In this document: in pieces, positions 42,299 through 51,229 of the stretch
Layout: each line of letters opens with the position of its first letter
Numbering within the stretch: position 1 is the first letter of the stretch
Source of the DNA: a virus
DNA length: 52,128 bases
Virus record (IMG/VR): IMGVR_UViG_3300005613_000085
Coordinates: 1-52,128 of that record
Reading direction: 5' to 3' (one strand)
Program-made: the position numbers and the translations under genes
The notes under the pieces: generated by a model
What the model saw: only the letters and a program-made list of their open reading frames with translations
Database searches by the model: none
Told to the model about the DNA's origin: nothing

Positions 42299-43433
42299 AC
42301 AAAAACTCATCTACTTATATACATCAGACCGACCAGCAAATGACGCTAAACGTGAAATCGTCATGACCCCTACTAAGAATAAATTCGCCACTGAAGCCCC
42401 TACTGACGGTATGATCAAAATGTGGTGCGAACTCGCTGGCCGGGACATTGTGAATCAAGTTGACATCTTCATTGACTCCCACATTAACTGTGGTTACAAA
42501 GCTTTAACACCGAAAGCCAATCTCTATGTAGTACCGAACATGGATATCGTCAGGGATTATATTTCCCCTGGCGATATCGTTATCGCTCGTGGCGGGTTCA
42601 AACCTTGGTATAAAACACTGACTGAGATCTACAATGAAAGGCAGAATTGGATACTGTTCTACCGTGCTAATACCAATCGCAATCCTTGGCCGTTCTGGGA
42701 TATTATATTGGATGACCTGTTGCGAAAGTCATCGGTAATGCACTTGAATCGCTTCTGGTTTAAGTTTTCTAAGCCTGTTAATGAAGAGATATTTAAATAC
42801 GATCCGAAGATTGGCAAGAGCTATGGCAAGCATTATAATGTCTGTATCGGTGCGAGTCACGTTCACAAGAAGAAAGGCCAGTTCGTAGGCGTGAGAGCAT
42901 TAAAAGCGTATACTAAATACTATAATCATAAACTCTCAGCGGTGCTGCCTGGTGGATTTATCTCTTGCATGTATAATAGAGAAATACTTGATGCTCATAG
43001 CCGGGGTATAGTCGATGTGACTCGCCATATGACAAGGCAATTATTGTGTGAGTTATTTAATCGTACTGAAGTGTTTATTCATGCCGGTCCTGGGGGTCAA
43101 AACGACCGTGGGGTGTTAGAAGCTATGTGTTGTGGACTGCCTGTGATATTAACATCACCGAAGAGGTTTAGTGACTTTGTATCTTACGGTCCCAATGCCG
43201 TAGCTAAACAAGATCCGTTGGATATTGCACATTGGATTAGATCGATACGTAAGGATTCACCTACTCGCAGTGGTGTTAAGCAGTGGTACCAAGAACATAA
43301 CGGGTTAAATGAAGTTTGTATACCAAAGATGATTAAGTTATTTAACTGGATGAATCAATTCTCCGGTCCAGTCAGGCCTAAGATGAAGAACCCGAGGGAG
43401 ATTGTTCCCTGGGTTAAGGAGAGTGGTATATGA
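42291..43433 (+). CDS. GT4-like glycosyltransferase
   Basis: The 380-residue protein has a GT-B C-terminal domain: KHYNVCIGASHVHKKKGQFV (start of domain), LCELFNRTEVFIHAGPGGQN and DRGVLEAMCCGLPVILTSP (about 262-285), the last matching the E-x-M-x-x-G-x-P-V-I donor site of GT4 enzymes. The first Glu of E-x7-E is replaced by a GGQNDRG sequence, a common variation. The N-terminal half (VDIFIDSHINCGY, GDIVIARGGFKPWYKTL) is the acceptor domain. I use ATG 42291 with GTGGAG upstream; the 42246 start would lie well inside the previous gene. Confidence 0.75.
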   Translation: MPKQKLIYLYTSDRPANDAKREIVMTPTKNKFATEAPTDGMIKMWCELAGRDIVNQVDIFIDSHINCGYKALTPKANLYVVPNMDIVRDYISPGDIVIARGGFKPWYKTLTEIYNERQNWILFYRANTNRNPWPFWDIILDDLLRKSSVMHLNRFWFKFSKPVNEEIFKYDPKIGKSYGKHYNVCIGASHVHKKKGQFVGVRALKAYTKYYNHKLSAVLPGGFISCMYNREILDAHSRGIVDVTRHMTRQLLCELFNRTEVFIHAGPGGQNDRGVLEAMCCGLPVILTSPKRFSDFVSYGPNAVAKQDPLDIAHWIRSIRKDSPTRSGVKQWYQEHNGLNEVCIPKMIKLFNWMNQFSGPVRPKMKNPREIVPWVKESGI

Positions 43434-43642
43434 GATTAATTAAAACATATGATATATTTGTACCCGCTGAGGATGTTCATGAAGCAGTCTCCGATAAGCA
43501 TACCGATCTCGTAAAACATGCTAATGTATATAATCTACTCCGCGAGGCATTTAAACTTGGTAGAGAAGCTGAACAAAAGGATAGAGCAGAAGAAGCCGCA
43601 GCTAAAGAAGGAGGCATAGTTCACAGTGTACAATCTAAATGA
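43430..43642 (+). CDS. Hypothetical helical protein (70 aa)
   Basis: A 70-residue, highly charged, mostly helical protein (VYNLLREAFKLGREAEQKDR, AEEAAAKEGG). The start overlaps the glycosyltransferase stop (ATGA) and the end overlaps the methyltransferase start by 17 bp. No family recognised. Confidence 0.55.
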   Translation: MRLIKTYDIFVPAEDVHEAVSDKHTDLVKHANVYNLLREAFKLGREAEQKDRAEEAAAKEGGIVHSVQSK

Positions 43643-44288
43643 AGCATACAATCAGAAATTCTTCGCACGCCGCAGATCCCTTGAATGGCGCGTGCCGATA
43701 TTCGTCGATGCCATCGAACAAGTCTATCACCCTCGAACTCTAATCGACTTCGGTTGCGGTGACGGTGATTTAGTCCGAGGGTTTAACTCTGTCGGTGTCA
43801 ACGCATTTGGAGTCGAAGGCACAGTTAATTGCTTACCTTATATAAGACTTGCAGTGGCAAAGATACCAGATCCGGACAATCCACCTTTATTAGGTATTCA
43901 GAATCGTATTATGATTCATGATTTGAGAAAGCCAATCGTAAAACTATTTGAGTATGATGATTTTAACCTCAACTCCGGTGTAGATGTTGCACTGTGTCTG
44001 GAAGTTGCTGAACATCTCGAAGAAGAATTCGCACATAATTTAATTCGTAATATCATTCTGTCTTCAGATAAGATTGTCTTTACTGCTGCACCTCCAGGAC
44101 AAGAAGGTAATCACCATGTTAATCTCAAATCCCGTGATTGGTGGATTGGATTATTCGGCGAGTATAAATACGTGTTTGATTATGAATCAACAAGCATGGT
44201 TAAGTATTTATTAGAGAGATCTGGTAAAGCTAAAGTCAAGGGGATTAAAGCTTGGTACCAGAACTTAATGTGTTTTAAAGGGGTATAA
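43626..44288 (+). CDS. SAM-dependent methyltransferase
   Basis: The 220-residue protein has motif I TLIDFGCGDGDLVRGF (about 38-53), an acidic second strand (FGVEGT), and VDVALCLEVAEHLEEEFAHN (about 118-137), the motif II/helix typical of Methyltransf_11/23-type enzymes. FTAAPPGQEGNHHVNLKSRD is the post-motif loop seen in phage and glycan-cluster methylases. The start codon is GTG (43626) with GGAGG 12 bases upstream, a slightly long spacing. It is probably part of the sugar-modification cluster, methylating a glycan. Confidence 0.78.
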   Translation: MYNLNEAYNQKFFARRRSLEWRVPIFVDAIEQVYHPRTLIDFGCGDGDLVRGFNSVGVNAFGVEGTVNCLPYIRLAVAKIPDPDNPPLLGIQNRIMIHDLRKPIVKLFEYDDFNLNSGVDVALCLEVAEHLEEEFAHNLIRNIILSSDKIVFTAAPPGQEGNHHVNLKSRDWWIGLFGEYKYVFDYESTSMVKYLLERSGKAKVKGIKAWYQNLMCFKGV

Positions 44289-44289
44289 A

Positions 44290-45114
44290 ATGAAACTTGA
44301 TATTACAATGACAGCAACGAAACGCCCGGCTATACTGGAACGTACTTTACGTAGTTTCAGGCAGAACTTATTCCGCCCTAATTTATGCATCGACTACCAA
44401 TTGATAGTCAACGTAGATCCAATAGGCGAAATGGTACCTATCAGTTATATCCATGATCTATGTGCTGATTTCTTTCCTCATCCGATTATCATCACGCAAC
44501 CTACAGCACATTTCGGTGTAGCTTTTCACCGTGTATGGTTTTTGGCAGATTACAGACAGGGATTTGATTGGAGACCAGAATTTATATTCCACCTTGAAGA
44601 TGACTGGGAATGTACAAGGACTGTGGATTTGTATGCGATGATCGACAGTATGCGTAGTGGGTATAAAATAGGGATGTTAAGACTATCAACAGTAGGTACT
44701 GAAGGTAATTGTCTGAGACAATGGGGGCATACTTTTAATTGGAATGGTGAGTTTTATGAAATACCAGATGAAGATCAAGCCAAACTCAGGGTTTCAGGAC
44801 ATCCATCGTTGATTAATCCAGAGTTCATTCATCAAGTCTTACCTTATATGAACCCGGATAAAAATCCAGAGAAACAGCTATGTGAAGGTTCACCATTCAT
44901 TGGACTGATTATTAAACAATATCGTTTCGGAGTATTCAACACGCCTGGATTACCAGCAAATATCCGCGACATCGGGCGTGAATGGATGATTAAGAATGGA
45001 TTTAATAAACAAGGCAATAAGGCCTACTTTACACAATGGGAGAATAAGAATGGAAGAGAAGAAAGAAGTGAAAGAAGTTCAGAAGCAAGAACAGCTTGTG
45101 AATCAGTCTACTAA
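44290..45114 (+). CDS. GT-A glycosyltransferase-like protein
   Basis: The 274-residue protein opens MKLDITMTATKRPAILERTL and has FIFHLEDDWECTRTVDLYAM (about 97-116), the acidic E-D-D motif equivalent to the DxD metal site of GT-A enzymes. LRQWGHTFNWNG and LCEGSPFIGLIIKQYRFGVF are further landmarks. The last 25 residues (REERSERSSEARTACESVY) overlap the next gene in a different frame and are charged. It starts 2 bp after the methyltransferase stop with AAAGGGG. The acceptor is unknown. Confidence 0.7.
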   Translation: MKLDITMTATKRPAILERTLRSFRQNLFRPNLCIDYQLIVNVDPIGEMVPISYIHDLCADFFPHPIIITQPTAHFGVAFHRVWFLADYRQGFDWRPEFIFHLEDDWECTRTVDLYAMIDSMRSGYKIGMLRLSTVGTEGNCLRQWGHTFNWNGEFYEIPDEDQAKLRVSGHPSLINPEFIHQVLPYMNPDKNPEKQLCEGSPFIGLIIKQYRFGVFNTPGLPANIRDIGREWMIKNGFNKQGNKAYFTQWENKNGREERSERSSEARTACESVY

Positions 45115-45427
45115 TTCGCAGATACCAGTACAGAAAGAGAATATAAAAGAACCTCAGCCTGTACAACCTACAAATCCGAAGCGCCGGGTAAGAAAGATCG
45201 ATGATATTATTAACTTCGATGGAGAACTATACAGAGTCTATAAGATAAAAGACGATGGAAAGAAAGTCGGTCTGTGTCGGTTAAGTCGAGAAGAACAACA
45301 TAAAGTTCGCTTAAAAATCCAAGCACAGCAAGAAGCCGCGATTCGTAGAACAAAAGAACTTGGAGTTGATCAGAAGAGAGTAATTGATGTACCACCAGTA
45401 GAGCAATCAAAGGGGGCTATTAAGTGA
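45050..45427 (+). CDS. Hypothetical charged protein (125 aa)
   Basis: The first 50 residues are low-complexity Glu/Lys/Gln/Pro sequence (EEKKEVKEVQKQEQ ... KEPQPVQPTNPKR). A small folded part follows (IDDIINFDGELYRVYKIKDD then a basic helix REEQHKVRLKIQAQQEAAIRR). I use ATG 45050 with GGGAG at 45038-45042; the upstream ATG 44996 lacks a site. It overlaps the previous gene by 65 bp and the next start by 4 bp. It may be a regulatory or adaptor protein, with no real evidence either way. Confidence 0.55.
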   Translation: MEEKKEVKEVQKQEQLVNQSTNSQIPVQKENIKEPQPVQPTNPKRRVRKIDDIINFDGELYRVYKIKDDGKKVGLCRLSREEQHKVRLKIQAQQEAAIRRTKELGVDQKRVIDVPPVEQSKGAIK

Positions 45428-46461
45428 AACTTTCAGTCATAATACCTTTCGTCAATGAGTACCCGCAGATTATTTTCACGCTGCAATCCGTATTCAACGA
45501 AATCAAAGACATCGACGCAGAGGTTATTGCAATTGACAACTTCTGCCCGGAAATATTAGAGCAAGAATATGAAACACCATCAAATGTTTGTTCGTTCTGC
45601 TTTGAAAAGCTCGATGTGTACCGTACACGGGACTGCGGAGGATTTCAAGTTAAAGGGTATTCCGAGAAGATCACGAACCTTAAATACGAAGTATATGACA
45701 AGAAACTCTCCCACTGGAACGCAAAAAACCACGGGGTCCGGAGGTCTGAAGGTTCCGTGTTGTTGTTCTTAGACGCACATGTGGTTCCCAGTCCGGGTAG
45801 TATTAAACTTATGTATGATAGGTTCGTACTTGAAAACCCCAACGGCACATATCATCTTCCCCTAACTTACATGCTAGACCTCAAAAAGCAGCTCAAATAT
45901 CGACTCGATGTTGACCCCTCACGTTCGTATTTCGGGTATAGTTTTGCAGGATATGAACCAGTACAGGCTAGGCCAGAAGCTGTAGCATGTATGTCAACGT
46001 GTGGCATGATGATGACAAGAGAACTATTCGATCAAATGGGTGGTTGGCCGGAAGAACTCGGTATCTACGGCGGTGGTGAAAACTATATGAACTTCGTCCT
46101 TGCTACCATGGGTAACTCCAAATGGGTATGTCCTGTGGGGCCGTTGTATCACCTCGCTGCACCGAGAGGGTATTATTATAACTACGATGACTTTATCCGT
46201 AACCGTGCTATTGCTATGTATATGACGACAGGTTCTATAGAAGAGGCTTGGAATTATCTAAAACACTGTCAAGGTAATAATGAAATACTGCGTAGTATTT
46301 ATGCGAGTATATTTGAGACAGGATCGAGTCAATATAGTATCCGGAAACACCAAGAGCAGTTGAAGAATCATCAGGTTATTGATATTCATACTTGGTTGGA
46401 TCAAATGAAGTCCAAGGGGTTGTATGATGGATCGATATCTAAGAAGGAGTATGTTTCATGA
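45424..46461 (+). CDS. GT2 glycosyltransferase, first of a tandem pair
   Basis: The 345-residue protein has the GT-A core: KLSVIIPFVNEYPQIIFTLQ at the start, AEVIAIDNFC, KKLSHWNAKNHGVRRSEGSV and LLFLDAHV (about 113-120, a D-x-H metal motif), followed by the catalytic part CMSTCGMMMTRELFDQMGGW and ELGIYGGGENYMNF. It starts with GTG (45424) four bases inside the previous stop, with AAAGGGGG upstream. The following gene is a clear paralogue. Likely an inverting transferase adding a sugar to a protein or lipid carrier. Confidence 0.85.
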   Translation: MKLSVIIPFVNEYPQIIFTLQSVFNEIKDIDAEVIAIDNFCPEILEQEYETPSNVCSFCFEKLDVYRTRDCGGFQVKGYSEKITNLKYEVYDKKLSHWNAKNHGVRRSEGSVLLFLDAHVVPSPGSIKLMYDRFVLENPNGTYHLPLTYMLDLKKQLKYRLDVDPSRSYFGYSFAGYEPVQARPEAVACMSTCGMMMTRELFDQMGGWPEELGIYGGGENYMNFVLATMGNSKWVCPVGPLYHLAAPRGYYYNYDDFIRNRAIAMYMTTGSIEEAWNYLKHCQGNNEILRSIYASIFETGSSQYSIRKHQEQLKNHQVIDIHTWLDQMKSKGLYDGSISKKEYVS

Positions 46462-47474
46462 AAAAGCTGTCAGTAATAATGCCTTTTGTCAATGAAGCCT
46501 GGGCAGCATTCACTCTCCAATCTCTTATCTTAGAGCTTGAACAATCCGACTTTGAATGGGAGATCATCTGTATCAACAACTGGTGCGAGCGGGTAGCGAA
46601 TCAAGTTATTAACTCAGAACCACCAAGGACTAGAGTAGAATTAAATCAATTCATATACAAAACAGATGACCGTTGGGGCCAGAAAATGCAAGGTCTCTGT
46701 GCGGTAAGGAGTAATACAATTTATGTGGAATTCACCGACAAGCTCTCCCACTGGAATGCCAAGAATGCCGGAGTGGAAAGATCAACCGGAGATATCTTAT
46801 TCTTTATCGACGCACATTGCCTTATTACCCAAGGAAGACTCAGGCAAATGTATGAATGTTATGTGGAGAATGCCGATGAGATTCACGGGTCACTGCACCT
46901 CCCCATTGCATATCTTGGTGCCAACGCGGGTCAAAGTCTCATATATAAACCGGTAATGACACCAGAGAAAGGTGAATATCACTACTCTTTTACTCGGTAC
47001 AGAACATCAAACCATCCATACACTGTTCCCTGTATGTCTACATGCGGAATGATGCTATCAAAAGAGATATTTAATAACCTCGGCGGCTGGCCTAAAGAAC
47101 TCGGGATCTATTCAGGGGGTGAGCATTTTATGAACTTCACCCTCGCTGTCCTCGGCTATAACAAAGTGATATTCCCTGGACTACCACTGTACCATGAAGG
47201 CAAAGAGAGGAGAGGTTATTCATCTGATGCCAGTGATATGATTCGCAATAGATTCATTGCAACATATATGTACGGTGGCGATGACTTGTTAGAGCTATAT
47301 GCTAAGTATTCAAAAGGCCGACCTAATGTAAAGGAGATGTATGTTGAAGAGATTAAAAACAAATGTCATACACAGAGAAGTATGATAGCCCTAAGCCAGA
47401 AATGCTATATTGATTATTGGTGGAAAGGCTGGGCAGGGAGATTGTTATCAATTAACATGGAGCCATACAAATAA
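46458..47474 (+). CDS. GT2 glycosyltransferase, second of a tandem pair
   Basis: A 338-residue paralogue of the preceding enzyme. It shares KLSVIMPFVNE, DKLSHWNAKNAGVERSTGD, FFIDAH, PCMSTCGMMLSKEIFNNLGG and KELGIYSGGEHFMNFTLAVL. The two differ most in residues 40-90 and in the C-terminal 60, the expected donor or acceptor regions, so they may add different sugars. ATG overlaps the previous stop (ATGA). The methyltransferase gene begins at its own stop codon. Confidence 0.85.
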   Translation: MKKLSVIMPFVNEAWAAFTLQSLILELEQSDFEWEIICINNWCERVANQVINSEPPRTRVELNQFIYKTDDRWGQKMQGLCAVRSNTIYVEFTDKLSHWNAKNAGVERSTGDILFFIDAHCLITQGRLRQMYECYVENADEIHGSLHLPIAYLGANAGQSLIYKPVMTPEKGEYHYSFTRYRTSNHPYTVPCMSTCGMMLSKEIFNNLGGWPKELGIYSGGEHFMNFTLAVLGYNKVIFPGLPLYHEGKERRGYSSDASDMIRNRFIATYMYGGDDLLELYAKYSKGRPNVKEMYVEEIKNKCHTQRSMIALSQKCYIDYWWKGWAGRLLSINMEPYK

Positions 47475-47971
47475 TGCATGATGAATCGATGAAAGCAATG
47501 GGGGACTTCCTTGGCACTTTAGAGTTTTACGAACATTATAATATACTTGAAGTGGGGTCATTAAGAGTAGGTGGGGATCGATCTTACGCAGATCTCATGC
47601 CCGCGCACTGGAATTATACTGGATTAGATTTAGTAGCTGGCCCTAATGTAGATATCGTAGCAGAACATCCTTATGCTTACCCATTCTTACCTAATAAATT
47701 CGATATCATTATCTCCGGCCAGGCAATCGAACACGTTGAAGATCCATTTAGATGGGCTGCGGAACTCTATAGAATATTAAAACCAGGCGGTCAAATCTGT
47801 ATCATCGGCCCTTCGACAGGACCGGAGCATCATCGACCTGATTACTGGCGGATATTACCAGATGGTATGATTGCATTGTTACATGCCGGGGGGTTTATTG
47901 AAATAGTAATTACACCATATAATGACCGTAGATGGCATACATTGAGAGCTGTAGCGAGTAAATTAAAATGA
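47474..47971 (+). CDS. SAM-dependent methyltransferase (Methyltransf_11-like)
   Basis: The 165-residue enzyme has motif I NILEVGSLRVGGDRSYADLM (Gly-poor variant, about 23-42), the acidic strand YTGLDLVAG, DIIISGQAIEHVEDPFRWAA (motif II region) and ELYRILKPGGQICIIGPSTG. PEHHRPDYWRILPDGM near the end is shared with methylases found next to glycosyltransferases. It closes the glycosyltransferase run, so a sugar or glycopeptide substrate is likely. Confidence 0.78.
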   Translation: MHDESMKAMGDFLGTLEFYEHYNILEVGSLRVGGDRSYADLMPAHWNYTGLDLVAGPNVDIVAEHPYAYPFLPNKFDIIISGQAIEHVEDPFRWAAELYRILKPGGQICIIGPSTGPEHHRPDYWRILPDGMIALLHAGGFIEIVITPYNDRRWHTLRAVASKLK

Positions 47972-48255
47972 GAAGTATGAGTGGTTCTTTTACAGCTGAA
48001 CTTAGTCCAGAAAGCCTACAGGCATGGGAGGAACTTATGAAAGAGATAAACAGAGATACATTTGATGAATCACCAGCCAAAACCAAATTGAGTTTATTGT
48101 TTGACTCTATCTGCAACATCGAGGATAAAGTAGACGTGTTGACAAGGAAATTAGATGTGAAGTTGAAAATAGATAAAGTATATGTATGTATCGGTGGATT
48201 TCTCGGTGCGGCGTTTGCTTTATTGTTAAGGGAGATGCCTAAATGGATCTTGTAA
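47968..48255 (+). CDS. Small membrane protein (95 aa)
   Basis: The first 70 residues are soluble and helical (LSPESLQAWEELMKEINRDT, CNIEDKVDVLTRKLDVKLKI, the latter coiled-coil-like). Residues about 71-87 (VYVCIGGFLGAAFALLL) form one transmembrane helix close to the C-terminus. The layout recalls XhlA-type hemolysin/holin accessory proteins, but sequence similarity is not clear. It overlaps the methyltransferase stop (ATGA). It is a candidate for the missing lysis membrane component, although the endolysin is 37 kb away. Confidence 0.55.
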   Translation: MRSMSGSFTAELSPESLQAWEELMKEINRDTFDESPAKTKLSLLFDSICNIEDKVDVLTRKLDVKLKIDKVYVCIGGFLGAAFALLLREMPKWIL

Positions 48256-48452
48256 GATATATGAATAGCGATGGTAATTTACAATTACTCGATCTTGATG
48301 ATATTAGTATGGGATGTATCCAAGCTAATGTATTGTACCTTAGAATGAAAAATTCACATGAACAGTTTGAATTTTTAGAATCCGATGCAGCTCGTATACG
48401 TCAAGCTCTAGTTCTTAAATCAAGGATACTACCTGATGTCAAAAAAACCTGA
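48243..48452 (+). CDS. Hypothetical protein (69 aa)
   Basis: A 69-residue protein (MDLVRYMNSDGNLQLLDLDD ... ARIRQALVLKSRI) with a mixed alpha/beta pattern and no motif recognised. It overlaps the membrane protein gene by 13 bp and the next gene by 17 bp, in an unbroken run of coupled small genes. Confidence 0.5.
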   Translation: MDLVRYMNSDGNLQLLDLDDISMGCIQANVLYLRMKNSHEQFEFLESDAARIRQALVLKSRILPDVKKT

Positions 48453-48657
48453 ACCGACATACAACTACCTTGATATCCTAGCGGCAAAACACAAGGTATC
48501 GCACCCCGTACCTCAATCACCTTGGAAACACTCTCGTTCCACTCACCCTCTACGCGACATCCAGATCAAGCACGTAAAAATGCTAACTATCATAAACCGT
48601 GTGATAAGATCGAACAACACAGGAGAGAAGGAGCTTAAAATATGCAACATGATTTAA
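48436..48657 (+). CDS. Hypothetical protein (73 aa)
   Basis: A 73-residue basic protein with many His/Lys/Arg (LAAKHKVSHPVPQSPWKHSR, IQIKHVKMLTIINRVIRSNN). It has no recognised domain and overlaps both neighbours by 15-17 bp. Overlap on both sides lowers certainty, but no other frame covers 48453-48641. Confidence 0.45.
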   Translation: MSKKPEPTYNYLDILAAKHKVSHPVPQSPWKHSRSTHPLRDIQIKHVKMLTIINRVIRSNNTGEKELKICNMI

Positions 48658-49196
48658 TGAACCCGGAGATCGTTCCACCAACCGATGACAAAGGCCACAG
48701 TGCTAAAATTACAGTGAGAATACAGCCTGATTGGGTCAAGCAGATAGATATATCAGTGAAGCACAACGGGCTACTATATAATAACCGAGGTGATTTTATT
48801 CGCGATGCGATATTAAAGCATTTCGAATGGATCAATAGTTGGACAAGGGATCAGGATGATGAGATCACCGGGTCCATATGGGGCCAGATTAGATTAGCAA
48901 TGGATTTGTTCGAGCAAGATCGATATCAACAAGGATTCGCTGGCCTTATGACTTCATTACGAGAACGAGTCAACGTTTTTCTACAACGAGGAGCTAAGGT
49001 AGAAGCAGTCAGACATGTGTTGCAGACTATAAATACATTGAAGAATATGACTGACGGGTATTGGAGGAACATGCATTTAACGGCGGTGTTGGAAGAGTAT
49101 AAAGAGTTACTAAATGCATCAGATAAAGTAAGTCTTGTTAAACAAATAACACAAGAGGTTGAAGATAGTATTAATGAAATGGAGGAAGATACATGA
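48642..49196 (+). CDS. Ribbon-helix-helix-type DNA-binding protein candidate
   Basis: Residues about 19-57 show a ribbon-helix-helix layout: a beta strand (AKITVRIQPDWVKQI), a helix, and a second helix after a turn (NNRGDFIRDAILKHFEWI). The remaining 125 residues are long helices, probably for oligomerisation (LMTSLRERVNVFLQRGAKVE, HLTAVLEEYKELLNASD). Such proteins often act as phage regulators or plasmid-like partition proteins. AGGAG precedes the start. Its stop overlaps the zinc-ribbon gene (ATGA). Confidence 0.62.
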   Translation: MQHDLMNPEIVPPTDDKGHSAKITVRIQPDWVKQIDISVKHNGLLYNNRGDFIRDAILKHFEWINSWTRDQDDEITGSIWGQIRLAMDLFEQDRYQQGFAGLMTSLRERVNVFLQRGAKVEAVRHVLQTINTLKNMTDGYWRNMHLTAVLEEYKELLNASDKVSLVKQITQEVEDSINEMEEDT

Positions 49197-49390
49197 TGCT
49201 ACGTTGCCCGTTATGCGGGAGTAGACAGTATGAGAAAGAAGGTAAGTATTTTAGGTGTACGAAATGCACTGTGATGTTTACAGACGTGAAGAAATTTTAC
49301 TCGGGGGGCAGACACGGAGCACCGGTGTATGGTGGTCGGCACGAGAATAAAGATGAAGCAGGATTACCGGATTATTATAAAAAGGATTAA
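49193..49390 (+). CDS. Small zinc-ribbon protein (65 aa)
   Basis: A 65-residue protein with the zinc ribbon CPLCGS ... CTKC (about residues 5-29) followed by a Gly/His/Arg-rich tail (YSGGRHGAPVYGGRHENK). A TFIIS-like or transposon-type ribbon of this size normally binds nucleic acid or a polymerase. GGAGG lies upstream and the following helicase begins 22 bp after the stop. It may act with the helicase. Confidence 0.62.
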   Translation: MMLRCPLCGSRQYEKEGKYFRCTKCTVMFTDVKKFYSGGRHGAPVYGGRHENKDEAGLPDYYKKD

Positions 49391-49412
49391 CACTCAACAA
49401 GGGGCAATCAGA

Positions 49413-50945
49413 ATGCCAATAACATTACCATCACCGCCGGAGATAGGACTGCCATCATCGTTCCCATCCTGGCGTCCATACCAAGAACAAGCAATCATGG
49501 ATTGCATCTCTTCGCCGAAACGTTTCGTTGCGCAAGTCCAGCCCACTGGCAGTGGTAAATCAATATGTTACGTCGCCGCCGCCGAATTACTCTCGTGTCG
49601 GACGCTAATCTTAACTTCGACTAAGATACTGCAAGATCAATTAGAGAAAGACTTTGATGTTGTAGTTGCGAAGGGTAGATCGAATTATCCATGTAAATTA
49701 TATCATAATGTACTTAAATGTGACATGGGACCGTGCAGAATCGGCCATTATTGCCCCCATCGTAAGACTGATTGTGAATTCTATACTATGATAAACCGAG
49801 CTAAAAAAGCGAAGATCGTTGTGACTAACTATGCATTCTGGTGCCATAATAAACACGATACTATAGGTGATTTTAAGTTCCTTGTATGTGATGAAGGCCA
49901 TGACACGCCGCAGCAATTATTATCTACTCTTAGTGTGACATTTAATACACACGAACAAAACAATATCGGCCTTACAGGAAGCACTGAAGATATAAAAACC
50001 GCCAGGACTTATGGGAGATTAATTACTGACTCAATAGCAGATCAAGCGTCAGAGGCAAGGAAACTTGGCACTACAAGAGAACTTGCAGAGAGTCAAGAAT
50101 TCAAAGCCCTAACAAAACTCAAACATAAATTAGATAAACTAAACACTCAAGTCAACTGGGTAGTAGAAGAACATTCCAAAGGCATTGATTTTGACCCTCT
50201 ATGGCCTAGTGAATTCGCAGAGTCACATTTATTTCGAGACATACCAAAAATATTATTGACATCTGCTACACTAACTGCTAAGATACTATCGTTATTGGGG
50301 GCAAGTAAATCTAACTGTGATATATTCGAGTACCCGAGTTATTTTCCCGTACAATCAAGACCTGTGATTCACATCCCTACTGTTGCTATGAGGCATGGAA
50401 TGAATGAAGCGTTAATTACCATGTGGTTGAGTCGTATTGATCAAATAATAAGACAACGTACAGATAAAAAGGCAGTCATACATGCAGTTAGTTATAAACG
50501 CTGTCAAGATATCTTGCGTTATAGCGAGTTTAAGAACATAATGATAACACATAGACCGGGGCAAGTAAGTACAGCGATTAAACAATTAAAGAAATCCTCA
50601 TCACCTAAGATCGTAGTATCACCATCATGTATCACTGGCATTGATTTACCATATACAGATTGTGAATACCAGATCGTAGGCAAGATACCTTTTCCTGATT
50701 TAAGAAGGAAGGTTGATAAAGTAAGAAAGGAGAGTGATAAAGAATATGGTATGTGTTTTGCTGCTCAGAGTTTACAGCAGGCAGTAGGAAGGGGAACGAG
50801 AGCGGCAGATGATAGATGTGAGACATTGATTATTGACGATCAGATGAAGTGGTTTCCCTATAGGTATAAAAAGTTTTTTGCTAAGTGGTTCTTGGGTGCA
50901 GTGAGAACTAACCCTGTGATACCGAGGCCGTTGGAGAAATTATAA
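49413..50945 (+). CDS. XPD/DinG-like iron-sulfur DNA helicase (compact)
   Basis: The 510-residue SF2 helicase has motif Q/I SWRPYQEQAI and VQPTGSGKS (42-50), motif Ia LILTSTKILQDQLEKDF, DEGH as motif II (160-163), LLTSATLT as motif III, and QAVGRGTRAADD as motif VI. Between I and II lie five Cys (94, 103, 108, 114, 121), the position of the 4Fe-4S cluster in XPD, FancJ and DinG. It unwinds DNA 5' to 3' in that family and may serve replication or repair of phage DNA. It is about 200 residues shorter than DinG. I use ATG 49413 after AAGGGG. Confidence 0.85.
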   Translation: MPITLPSPPEIGLPSSFPSWRPYQEQAIMDCISSPKRFVAQVQPTGSGKSICYVAAAELLSCRTLILTSTKILQDQLEKDFDVVVAKGRSNYPCKLYHNVLKCDMGPCRIGHYCPHRKTDCEFYTMINRAKKAKIVVTNYAFWCHNKHDTIGDFKFLVCDEGHDTPQQLLSTLSVTFNTHEQNNIGLTGSTEDIKTARTYGRLITDSIADQASEARKLGTTRELAESQEFKALTKLKHKLDKLNTQVNWVVEEHSKGIDFDPLWPSEFAESHLFRDIPKILLTSATLTAKILSLLGASKSNCDIFEYPSYFPVQSRPVIHIPTVAMRHGMNEALITMWLSRIDQIIRQRTDKKAVIHAVSYKRCQDILRYSEFKNIMITHRPGQVSTAIKQLKKSSSPKIVVSPSCITGIDLPYTDCEYQIVGKIPFPDLRRKVDKVRKESDKEYGMCFAAQSLQQAVGRGTRAADDRCETLIIDDQMKWFPYRYKKFFAKWFLGAVRTNPVIPRPLEKL

Positions 50946-51229
50946 TGAATGAAAAAGAAATAGAAGTAGGGTCTATATCACATAATATGATTATTATAGA
51001 AAAATCCATAGAGAGGATAAAGAATGAATTACGCATACGAGGTGTGGATACAAGCTTCTTAGATTCCAGAACTAACATTTTTACAAGGGCTATCGATAGA
51101 GTAGTAAAAATAAATAAAGTAATACCAGAAGTAAGATTGTGTCCTCTAAAGAAAACACAACAAAAATTATGCACAGGAAACTGTAAACACTGTCAGAACA
51201 AGGAAGGTAGTGATACTAATGGATCTTAA
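50945..51229 (+). CDS. Hypothetical protein (94 aa) with C-terminal Cys cluster
   Basis: Helical N-terminal part (NMIIIEKSIERIKNELRIRG, FTRAIDRVVKINKVI) and a C-terminal Cys cluster (RLCPLKKTQQKLCTGNCKHC), suited to one zinc or iron-sulfur site. ATG overlaps the helicase stop (TAATG). No family recognised. The Cys cluster and helicase neighbour suggest a DNA-related role, as inference. Confidence 0.55.
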   Translation: MNEKEIEVGSISHNMIIIEKSIERIKNELRIRGVDTSFLDSRTNIFTRAIDRVVKINKVIPEVRLCPLKKTQQKLCTGNCKHCQNKEGSDTNGS

